Shown here piece after piece: positions 1-5,362 of a stretch of 7,550 nucleotides of DNA (its first letter is position 1; each line of letters opens with the position of its first letter). The notes below the pieces were generated by a model. It did no database searches. It had not been told where the DNA came from and saw nothing but the letters and a program-made list of their open reading frames with translations. The translations under genes and the position numbers were made by a program. This stretch comes from Myxococcales bacterium (lineage in GTDB: Bacteria; Myxococcota_A; Polyangia; Polyangiales; Polyangiaceae): contig JAAFHJ010000227.1 of assembly GCA_013298325.1 (NCBI GenBank), forward strand, positions 1 to 7,550. Direction: 5' to 3'.

Positions 1-638
1 TGCGAATGACGACGACCGTCGATTTCGCGGCGACCGCGCTCCCCGTGGCGCTCACCCGCTTTCTTGGAAACCACCCAGCTGTCGAGGTCGACCTTCACGT
101 CTCCAACCGGGTCGTCGATTTCGTCGGCGAAGGGATCGACCTCGCCATTCGGTTTTCCGTTTCCGCGTCGCTCCCCGATTCGCCGCTCCGTGCGCGCAGC
201 CTTGGCGATGCGTACGCGGGCCTCTACGCGTCGCCGAGCTATTTGGCGCGGGCGGGGACGCCAAAGTCGCTTGAGGACCTTGCCGCGCATACCGGCGTTT
301 TCTTTCATGGAAGCGGGATGATGGCTGGCGCAGTCCTCGCGGGCGGCGGCCTCGCGCTCTCCGAACCTGGACCAAAAACCCGTTGGCGGTGCGACGACAT
401 GTTCGTGGTTCGTGGCGCACTTCGCGCCGGTGCGGGAATCGGCCTCTTGCCGGCGTACGTCGCGGAGGACGATCGCACGTCAGGGACGCTCGTCCGCGTG
501 TTGCCCCATTGGGAAGGGCGCGTCGCTCACGCATGGCTCGTCCACGCCGCCGGTCCGTTGCCGCGGAAAACGCGCGTGCTCCGTGATCATTTGCTCGAAG
601 TCCTCCCGACCTTCTTCGGGCCGACGCGGGCCGGCTGA
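1..638 (+). CDS. LysR-type transcriptional regulator, 5'-partial (substrate-binding domain)
   Basis: This is the C-terminal effector-binding part of a LysR-family regulator. It is cut by the window edge: the first full codon is at 3 and the frame is open to base 1. The ATG at 6 is probably internal, because the residues around it (Arg-Met-Thr-Thr-Thr-Val-Asp-Phe) match the first strand of the periplasmic-binding-protein-like domain, typically read as LRIT/LRVT. Other family signs are HPAVEVDLHVSNRVVDFV, then GEGIDLAIRF, a GLYASPSYL segment followed by SLEDLAAH, and GAGIGLLPAYVA late in the domain. The helix-turn-helix region that would precede it is outside the window. The pattern resembles the CrgA/DmlR-like LysR subgroup. 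These proteins usually bind DNA as oligomers and respond to small molecules; the effector and targets here cannot be told. The gene it controls is often divergent and upstream, so it may also be off-window. Confidence 0.9.
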   Translation, partial: RMTTTVDFAATALPVALTRFLGNHPAVEVDLHVSNRVVDFVGEGIDLAIRFSVSASLPDSPLRARSLGDAYAGLYASPSYLARAGTPKSLEDLAAHTGVFFHGSGMMAGAVLAGGGLALSEPGPKTRWRCDDMFVVRGALRAGAGIGLLPAYVAEDDRTSGTLVRVLPHWEGRVAHAWLVHAAGPLPRKTRVLRDHLLEVLPTFFGPTRAG

Positions 639-646
639 GCACGAAT

Positions 647-673
647 CCGCGCGCGCCCTCGTCGCTCGCGCGG
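647..673 (+). terminator. GC-rich inverted repeat after the LysR gene, possible weak terminator
   Basis: A perfect 7-bp stem pairs CCGCGCG (647-653) with CGCGCGG (667-673) around a 13-base loop. It starts 8 bases after the LysR stop codon and ends 13 bases before the next start. No T-tract follows, so it is not a classical intrinsic terminator. It could instead slow transcription or be a chance product of GC-rich sequence. Confidence 0.3.
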
Positions 674-686
674 TAGGCTGCCGCCG

Positions 687-1583
687 GTGAAGATGCTCTC
701 CAAAGGCGCGAATGTGGCGAAATGTATTGCAATTGCAGGCATTTTTCTAGCCGTCGTGGGGCGTCACGAGGCGGCACATGCCGAGGGGGCGCTCGTCGAT
801 CCGTGCGGCGCCGATCGCTCGACCGATATTTGGACGCGCACACGCCTGCCGGGCGCCCCTGCCTACTGCCGCGCGATCGCTGAAGCAGAAGCGCAGTTGA
901 TTCGCGAGGATGGGACGTCTGCACTTGCCAAGTGTGACCTCGCCGAGAAAGCGCTCCCGAAGGTTCTGCGGACGCGCCTTGTGGAGGGGCGCGCGTTTCT
1001 GCGCCTCGGGCGCACCGAAGAGGCGGCAACGGCGCTCGCCGAGGCGAAGCAAGGGGCGCCGGCGCTGTTCGGACCGGCAGAAGAGCTCGACTACGCGCGG
1101 GCCCTGTTGGCACGCGGAGACCGCGCAAAGGCGGCGGCGTCTTTCCGGGTGCTCCTTCCGCGCGCCGAGCGCCTTGGCGAGGAAATTCGGAGAGCTGCGC
1201 TTGTCGAGGCGGCGTGGAACGAGCTCCTTCGCGCGGGTGGGGACGTGCCGTTTGCGCTGCAGAGTCTCCGTGACGTCGCCCGCGAACCGGGGCCCCTCGG
1301 CAATCTCGCCGCAGCAACGTTTGCGCTCGCCGCACGAGCGCAAGAGACGGCGAACGTCCGCGAAGAGACGACCGAGCGCCCCCGGGAAGATGCCCTCGAT
1401 GCGCCGCCGGTTCGTGCGCTTCTTGCGCGCGTCGGGGCTCTCGGCGAGCTCGCCGGCCTCCGTGCGACGGCGCAGACTGGGAAAGAGGCGGCCGCCTCCT
1501 GGAAGGCGTTTGCCGATGCGCCGAGCCACGCTGCGTTCTTTGCGCCGCTCGCCACGGCCCTCCGGAACAGGCCGGCCCGCTGA
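687..1583 (+). CDS. Exported helical-repeat (TPR-like) protein of unknown function
   Basis: I do not recognise a named family. The 298-residue product starts with a likely Sec signal peptide: basic residues (Lys2, Lys6, Lys12), a hydrophobic stretch at about 13-25, and a possible signal peptidase I site at Ala-His-Ala|Glu near 30-33. The mature part is alanine- and arginine-rich and helical. TPR-like helix pairs lie at about 93-123 (GRAFLRLGRTEEAATALAEA) and 133-160 (ARALLARGDRAKAAASFRVL), with weaker helices to the end. Cys40, Cys61 and Cys83 lie in the mature N-terminal part and could form a disulfide. The start is GTG at 687 or ATG at 693 (residue 3); neither has a good Shine-Dalgarno sequence, so the choice is uncertain. 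The stop overlaps the next start by one base (TGATG), which suggests translational coupling and a shared role in the envelope. Such proteins usually act as protein-interaction scaffolds. Confidence 0.8.
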   Translation: MKMLSKGANVAKCIAIAGIFLAVVGRHEAAHAEGALVDPCGADRSTDIWTRTRLPGAPAYCRAIAEAEAQLIREDGTSALAKCDLAEKALPKVLRTRLVEGRAFLRLGRTEEAATALAEAKQGAPALFGPAEELDYARALLARGDRAKAAASFRVLLPRAERLGEEIRRAALVEAAWNELLRAGGDVPFALQSLRDVAREPGPLGNLAAATFALAARAQETANVREETTERPREDALDAPPVRALLARVGALGELAGLRATAQTGKEAAASWKAFADAPSHAAFFAPLATALRNRPAR

Positions 1584-2644
1584 TGGCACGCCGCCCGATG
1601 TTTCGCCACTTCGCGGTGGCCGCACTCGTTGGAAATCTCCTGATTCCTTGTGTTTCTTGGGCGGAGCAGCCGCCCACGTTGTGGGACCGCACCGCCGACG
1701 CTACCGCCGCCCGACGGTGGAGCCTCCATCGCGCCGCGACGCAAGCGTTGATGCTCTCCCAGGACGATCCCCGCGACCTGCTCGTCCGCCCGACGGCCAT
1801 CGAAACGGCGCGCGCTGCACTTCGGGCCGATACCGACGCGCTCGCCGCAGATCCTCGACTTTCCTTCGATTTGGGAGCCCTCGAAGAGGACCGCGGCGAT
1901 CACGAAGCTGCAGTGACGATTCTTGAGGGGGCCCTCGCGCGCGCACCGAATCATCCGGCCGCCGATGACGCATGGATTACGCTCGCCTATGCCCATTCAA
2001 AGCTCGATCATCCTGAACGCGAGCGCGATTGTTACGAAGAATTCCTCAAGCGATCGATCGACGCTTCCAGCCGGGCGACCGCGCGGCTGAACCATGCCGA
2101 GTCGGAGATGCGCCTCGGGCGGCTCCCGGAAGCGATCGACGGTTACCGCGCTGCGTTCGCAGAGGCGCAGGGGGCTGCGCCGAATGGTTCGAGCGACACG
2201 GCGACGCTTGCCGTGTGGGGGCTCGTCGTCGCCCTCGACCGAAACGGGGATCCGGTCGCCTCCGATCACGAAGCCGATCTCGCATTGAAGCTCGACCCAG
2301 AAATGGAATTGATCGGTCGAAGTCCGCATGTCTTCTTCGTGCCGGCCTACGAGCGAAACTGGTACCTCGGGTTGGGATTCATGCATGTTGCACGCACTGG
2401 CGCCGATCGTGCGGCTCGCGCAAAAGCTGCGTTTGCGGCGAAGGGGCAGTTCGAGGCGTACGTGCGCGGCGCGAATGCGGCGAGTCGGCGCGTCGCTACG
2501 ACGTCAAAAACGGGGGAGGCCGATCCGCGGGCCGGTTGGACGCCGCTCGCCGCCTCGCATGTGCAGACGGCGCAACGCCTCTTTGAAGCACTCGGCGGAG
2601 CGAAAAGTCTTGTGGTTTCAAGCGTAAAGGAGGGGCGCGACTAG
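1583..2644 (+). CDS. Exported tetratricopeptide-repeat protein
   Basis: The 353-residue product has an N-terminal Sec signal: Arg3, Arg4 and Arg8, a hydrophobic core at about 9-22, and a likely cleavage at Val-Ser-Trp-Ala|Glu (24-27). Cys23 is not in a convincing lipobox (Leu-Ile-Pro-Cys), so a soluble periplasmic protein is more likely than a lipoprotein. TPR units are visible at about 90-123 (Asp-Leu-Gly-Ala-Leu...Asp-His-Glu-Ala-Ala, ending in Ala-Pro-Asn-His-Pro), 126-157 and 165-195 (RLGRLPEAIDGYRAAF). A further stretch at about 250-266 (FFVPAYERNWYLGLGF) contains aromatic residues and looks conserved in character. The C-terminal quarter is basic and alanine-rich. It overlaps the upstream gene by one base and ends immediately before the next start, so it is almost certainly co-transcribed and probably works with the upstream TPR-like protein in the same compartment. 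The specific function is unknown. Confidence 0.85.
   Translation: MARRPMFRHFAVAALVGNLLIPCVSWAEQPPTLWDRTADATAARRWSLHRAATQALMLSQDDPRDLLVRPTAIETARAALRADTDALAADPRLSFDLGALEEDRGDHEAAVTILEGALARAPNHPAADDAWITLAYAHSKLDHPERERDCYEEFLKRSIDASSRATARLNHAESEMRLGRLPEAIDGYRAAFAEAQGAAPNGSSDTATLAVWGLVVALDRNGDPVASDHEADLALKLDPEMELIGRSPHVFFVPAYERNWYLGLGFMHVARTGADRAARAKAAFAAKGQFEAYVRGANAASRRVATTSKTGEADPRAGWTPLAASHVQTAQRLFEALGGAKSLVVSSVKEGRD
2626..2635 (+). promoter_or_regulatory. Strong Shine-Dalgarno for the TIGR02757 gene
   Basis: AAAGGAGGGG contains a full AGGAGG core (2628-2633) 11 bases before the ATG at 2645, and it lies inside the end of the preceding TPR gene. It fixes the start at 2645, directly adjacent to the upstream TAG, and suggests efficient independent initiation in addition to coupling. 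Confidence 0.8.
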
Positions 2645-3598
2645 ATGGTCGTTCCGTTGACGCCGCCGCGGATCGCCGCGCTCCAGGAGGCGCTCGCCGC
2701 CGTCGCTGCCGATGTGGATCGCGTGGCACGCCGGTCACGCGATCCCGTTTCGTTTGTGCATGCCGAGGAGCGCGACGACGACCGCGAAATCGTCGCCCTT
2801 CTCGCCGCGCAGCTCGCGTTTGGGAATGTGACCACGATTCTCGCGAAGGTGGACGACGTCCTGAACCGGCTGAAACGTCACGGAAAAACGCCGACCGTTG
2901 CCCTCGACGTGTTGGTAGATCCCGCCGGCGATGGCAGCCGCCTTGCCGCGCTTCTCGTCGACTTCAAGCATCGCGTGTTCATCGGCGCCGACGTCGCCGC
3001 ACTCCTTGCCGGCGGTCGCCTTTTGCAAAGGAACTACGGGAGCCTCGGCGCAGCTTTTGCGCATGCGTGGCGGGCAACCGGCGAAACAAGCGCGGCGTTG
3101 GCGCTCGCCCGTTTTTGCGACGAGCTCCGTGCGCTTGGGAAGTTCCCCCCCCGCGGCGACCCGACCCGGCGCGGCGCGAGCCATCTTCTGCCCGATGTGG
3201 CGCGCGGTGCAGGCGCCAAACGACTCTTTCTATTCCTTCGCTGGATGGTGCGCCCTTCAGACGGCATTGATCTGGGAATTTGGGACTTTTCGCCGGCCCA
3301 TCTGCTCATCCCGGTCGACACCCATATCCACAAGGTGGCGCGCAACCTCGGCTTCACCGATCGCAACGATGCCAGTCTTACAACGGCGATAGAGATCACG
3401 AACGCCCTTCGCGCCCTCGATCCGCAAGACCCCGTCCGCTTCGACTTCTCCCTTTGTCATTTGATGATGAAGGGGGATTGTAAAGAGGAGGCAATTCCGG
3501 AAATCTGCGAGGGCTGTCCGCTGCGCCCCGTCTGCTGCCACCACGAGGCGCCCGCCAGCAAAACCGAGAAAGCGACACGGCGGCGTCCGCGTACTTGA
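2645..3598 (+). CDS. TIGR02757/DUF2400 family protein with endonuclease III-like Fe-S motif
   Basis: The 317-residue product fits the TIGR02757 (DUF2400) family by its ordered motifs: Arg-Asp-Pro-Val at 32-35, AAQLAFGN at 54-61, a SHLLP motif at 179-183, AKRLFLFLRWMVR at 191-203, Asp-Leu-Gly-Ile-Trp at 209-213, IPVDTHIHKVARNLGF at 222-237 and DPVRFDFSL at 262-270. The family has no established function that I know of. IPVDTHIHKV resembles the catalytic-aspartate segment of endonuclease III (VDTHIFRV), with Asp225 as the equivalent. The C-terminus has Cys279, Cys288, Cys291 and Cys297 spaced C-X8-C-X2-C-X5-C, close to the C-X6-C-X2-C-X5-C [4Fe-4S] loop of endonuclease III. I infer a cytoplasmic HhH-GPD-like DNA-binding or glycosylase-like protein with a cluster; activity is unproven. 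It is about 60 residues longer than I recall for typical members, partly because of the Cys segment and a basic tail. Its operon partners are two exported proteins, which gives no clear functional clue. A run of eight C lies at 3145-3152. Confidence 0.85.
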   Translation: MVVPLTPPRIAALQEALAAVAADVDRVARRSRDPVSFVHAEERDDDREIVALLAAQLAFGNVTTILAKVDDVLNRLKRHGKTPTVALDVLVDPAGDGSRLAALLVDFKHRVFIGADVAALLAGGRLLQRNYGSLGAAFAHAWRATGETSAALALARFCDELRALGKFPPRGDPTRRGASHLLPDVARGAGAKRLFLFLRWMVRPSDGIDLGIWDFSPAHLLIPVDTHIHKVARNLGFTDRNDASLTTAIEITNALRALDPQDPVRFDFSLCHLMMKGDCKEEAIPEICEGCPLRPVCCHHEAPASKTEKATRRRPRT

Positions 3599-3603
3599 GC
3601 GGC

Positions 3604-3610
3604 GAGGGGA
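3604..3610 (+). promoter_or_regulatory. Ribosome-binding site favouring the GTG start at 3615
   Basis: GAGGGGA ends 4 bases before GTG 3615. The alternative in-frame ATG at 3636 is preceded by a C-run (3628-3633) and no purine-rich sequence, so the GTG start is preferred. Confidence 0.55.
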
Positions 3611-3614
3611 TTGT

Positions 3615-4760
3615 GTGCGAAGGTTCGCCCCCCAAATGGCCGCGAACACGAAGACGTTTTCCCTGGACGCGGTCCGCACCGATGGTTGGTTCGAACGCAT
3701 CGGCGAGGGGATTGGCAGCTTCGACGCTCTCTGCGAGATCGTCGGCGCCCGGTTCTTCGCGTTTTCTATCATTGTTGGCGCCCGAATCACTGCGCTGACC
3801 GTCGACCGCCGGAGCCCCCACTACACGTTCGTCGACTTCGTCGTCGGTACCCCCGAAAACGACGGCGATCTCGAGCCGCAGCGCCTGAATCTCGTGGATT
3901 TCCGGCGTCGTTTGGCGACCGCCCTCCTCGGTGACGAAGACAAGACCGGCGCCCCGCCGCCGCAGCGCGAGTCGGAGGTGGAAGCGACCCAGCTCTTTCT
4001 GGGCGTCCGCTACCTTCTGCTAGCGCCGATCTTCGGCTATTCGCTTCGCCATCTTGAGTTGCGTGGCACGGAGGCGGTCCTCATCCTGACGACGGAGGAC
4101 GGCGAAGAGGAAATCGAACTCGAAGAGTTCCGAAGCCGCGTTCGAATTCACGTTCAGGAAGAGCTCGAGCGCGCCTCTCAGTCGCAAAAGAACGCCATCG
4201 ACCTTTCCAAGGTCGGCGAGGCGGAGACGGCCGCCGAAAAGAAAGATTGGGCGCGTGTCGTGGCGCTCCTCGGCTCCTGGCCGCCGCCCCTCGCTGTGTT
4301 CCTGCGGACTCCGGAAGGGCAGATGCTCGGCGCCGACACGCGGGCGCTGATCGCCCGCGGCCTCGGCCTCCTCGGCTCGGCGTGCGTGCACCTCGGCGAA
4401 GTCGACCAGGCGGAGGAAGTCTTCCGCGTCGGGATCCAATACGCTCAAGAGGGCCTCGCTGCCGCCGACCTCTTCCGCCGCCTCGGCGAAGCGCTGCTCC
4501 TTTGTGGACGTCACGGCGAGGCGATCGGTCCCCTCCGTCGCGCGCTCGCCTTCGGAGGCGACTACACCGATGTGATGCCGCTGCTCGCACAGGCGTTCGT
4601 TGCGCGCGGTCGGCACGTGGCCGCATGGGCCTGCCTCAAGCAGGCGATCGACGCAGGCCTCGACGAGAAGACCGTTTCCGAAACAGTTGCGAAGATTTCG
4701 GACGCGCTTGGGCCCGCTTTCGAGCCGTGGAAGGCCGAAACGCTCCGTCCGCGCCCATGA
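3615..4760 (+). CDS. Conserved-looking protein with unknown N-terminal domain and C-terminal TPRs
   Basis: The 381-residue product has no signal peptide or clear membrane helix, so it is probably cytoplasmic. Residues about 24-185 form an alpha/beta region I do not recognise. It includes a hydrophobic stretch at 36-62 (FFAFSIIVGARITALTV), a linker at 107-121 rich in Gly, Pro and charged residues, a second hydrophobic stretch at 127-145 (LFLGVRYLLLAPIFGYSL) and an acidic strand-helix segment at 161-172. A charged helix (about 173-215) leads to TPR-like repeats at about 244-277 (GLGLLGSACVHLGEVDQAEE), 282-315 (LFRRLGEALLLCGRHGEAIG) and 316-349. The N-terminal part could be a small recognition domain with the TPRs binding partners. 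GTG at 3615 is chosen from the ribosome-binding site; ATG 3636 would remove seven residues. It lies 16 bases after the TIGR02757 gene, so it is probably the last gene of that transcription unit. The 242-base gap after it separates it from nuoA. Confidence 0.8.
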   Translation: MRRFAPQMAANTKTFSLDAVRTDGWFERIGEGIGSFDALCEIVGARFFAFSIIVGARITALTVDRRSPHYTFVDFVVGTPENDGDLEPQRLNLVDFRRRLATALLGDEDKTGAPPPQRESEVEATQLFLGVRYLLLAPIFGYSLRHLELRGTEAVLILTTEDGEEEIELEEFRSRVRIHVQEELERASQSQKNAIDLSKVGEAETAAEKKDWARVVALLGSWPPPLAVFLRTPEGQMLGADTRALIARGLGLLGSACVHLGEVDQAEEVFRVGIQYAQEGLAAADLFRRLGEALLLCGRHGEAIGPLRRALAFGGDYTDVMPLLAQAFVARGRHVAAWACLKQAIDAGLDEKTVSETVAKISDALGPAFEPWKAETLRPRP

Positions 4761-4763
4761 AGG

Positions 4764-4817
4764 TTGCCGAAGGGCGATAAGCGCGGCCGCACCGCGGCAA
4801 AGATGCGGTTTCGGCAA
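4764..4817 (+). repeat. Inverted repeat with nested hairpin after the TPR gene, possible terminator
   Basis: TTGCCGAA (4764-4771) is the exact reverse complement of TTCGGCAA (4810-4817). Between them lies a second perfect hairpin, GCCGC-ACC-GCGGC (4786-4798). The arms begin 4 bases after the stop at 4760. No T-tract follows, so if this ends transcription it is not a textbook intrinsic terminator. Its place between two apparent operons fits a boundary element. Confidence 0.4.
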
Positions 4818-4828
4818 GCGCTCCGTCG

Positions 4829-4857
4829 TTGACCTTCGTCGCCGACTTCATTAAGAC
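4829..4857 (+). promoter_or_regulatory. Candidate sigma70-type promoter for the nuo operon
   Basis: TTGACC (4829-4834, five of six to TTGACA) is followed by exactly 17 bases and then TAAGAC (4852-4857, three of six to TATAAT). The -35 is good and the -10 is weak. Transcription would start near 4864, giving a leader of about 139 bases before nuoA. It sits just downstream of the possible terminator. This is pattern evidence only. Confidence 0.4.
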
Positions 4858-4879
4858 GGGCAACGATTTGAAGCCCGTC
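4855..4879 (+). repeat. Inverted repeat at the candidate nuo start site
   Basis: GACGGGC (4855-4861) and GCCCGTC (4873-4879) are perfect reverse complements separated by 11 bases (AACGATTTGAA). The left arm overlaps the proposed -10 and the repeat spans the expected start of transcription. It could be an operator or an RNA hairpin; no T-tract follows, so termination is less likely. Confidence 0.45.
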
Positions 4880-4957
4880 GTCCGTGGAGGATGCGGGGTT
4901 CGCTGTCGAAGCTCACCGCCTCTTTCGCCCGTTTCTGCGCCGTGTCGGCGTGGATGT

Positions 4958-4985
4958 CCGCGCCGATTGCGCGGGGGGTTGCCCC
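4958..4985 (+). promoter_or_regulatory. Tandem hairpins just before the nuoA ribosome-binding site
   Basis: A 6-bp stem pairs CCGCGC (4958-4963) with GCGCGG (4969-4974) around CGATT. It abuts a second hairpin, GGGG-TTG-CCCC (4975-4985). The Shine-Dalgarno region begins two bases later at 4987. Such placement could affect ribosome access or protect the transcript end; no known riboswitch class is recognised. Confidence 0.4.
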
Positions 4986-4986
4986 T

Positions 4987-4993
4987 AAAGGAA
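4987..4993 (+). promoter_or_regulatory. Shine-Dalgarno deciding the nuoA start
   Basis: AAAGGAA ends 9 bases before ATG 5003. The frame is open upstream to a TTG at 4829, but this site and the normal length of the resulting NuoA support 5003. Confidence 0.65.
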
Positions 4994-5002
4994 ACTCGAA
5001 GC

Positions 5003-5362
5003 ATGTTCGCCACTTACGGCCCGATGTTTCTCCTGCTCACCGTTGCGGCGCTGATCGCGCTGCTCTTTTACACGGGCGCAACCGTGCTCGGGCCGAAGAA
5101 CCCGACGCCGGACAAGATGAAGCCGTACGAGTGCGGCAGCGAAAGCTCGGGCGGAAATCACCTGAAGCTTTCGGTGAAGTTCTACCTGACGGCGATCCTC
5201 TTCGTGGTCTTCGACATCGAAGCGGTCTTCATTTACCCGTGGGCAGTCCACTTCAAGACGCTCGGGTGGACGGGGCTCATTTCGATGTTCTCGTTCCTCG
5301 CAGTCGTCATTGTGGCGCTCGTCTATTGCGTGAAGAAAGGGGCGCTCGAATGGGAGAAGTGA
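5003..5362 (+). CDS. nuoA: NADH-quinone oxidoreductase subunit A
   Basis: NuoA (ND3 homologue) is a small inner-membrane subunit of complex I at the junction of membrane and peripheral arms, near the quinone channel. The product is 119 residues, normal for the family. Three membrane helices are visible at about 7-29, 61-83 and 90-110. The loop after the first helix carries KPYECG (40-45), the family hallmark, with Cys44 matching the cysteine whose exposure changes with active/deactive state in mitochondrial ND3. The second helix holds FDIEAVFIYPWA (70-81) with Asp71 and Glu73, acidic residues conserved in the family. The start at 5003 is chosen by the AAAGGAA site and length. It is the first gene of the nuo operon here, with a 242-base gap upstream, and it overlaps nuoB by 13 bases. 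Confidence 0.95.
   Translation: MFATYGPMFLLLTVAALIALLFYTGATVLGPKNPTPDKMKPYECGSESSGGNHLKLSVKFYLTAILFVVFDIEAVFIYPWAVHFKTLGWTGLISMFSFLAVVIVALVYCVKKGALEWEK
5336..5342 (+). promoter_or_regulatory. Shine-Dalgarno deciding the nuoB start
   Basis: AAAGGGG lies inside the end of nuoA, 7 bases before ATG 5350. A GTG at 5359 in the same frame has GGGAG only two bases upstream, which is too close, so 5350 is preferred. Confidence 0.65.

Noticed and set aside
1..638. LysR gene as a natural truncated regulator lacking its DNA-binding domain
   Set aside because: The frame is open to base 1 and the domain begins right at the edge, so the missing part is explained by the window boundary.
1645..1657. Possible lipobox at Cys23 of the second TPR protein
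   Set aside because: The sequence Leu-Ile-Pro-Cys lacks the small residue needed before Cys, and a better signal peptidase I site follows at Ser-Trp-Ala.
52..1800. 582-codon open frame on the minus strand
   Set aside because: It is antisense to the LysR and two TPR-like genes, very rich in Arg, Ala and Pro, has no domain pattern, and runs across three real genes.
910..1926. 338-codon plus-strand frame overlapping both exported TPR-like genes
   Set aside because: Its product is Arg/Ser/Pro-rich low-complexity sequence in the +1-type shadow frame, while the overlapping frames have signal peptides and TPR patterns.
4829..5002. In-frame extension of nuoA upstream to a TTG at 4829
   Set aside because: It would add 58 residues with no family match before the membrane helix of NuoA; the TTG is the candidate -35 element, and 5003 has a good ribosome-binding site.
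4891..5349. ATG at 4891 with GGAGG directly before it, in frame with nuoB
   Set aside because: The GGAGG touches the ATG with no spacing, so it should not work as a ribosome-binding site, and translation would read all of nuoA in the wrong frame to make a NuoB fusion.
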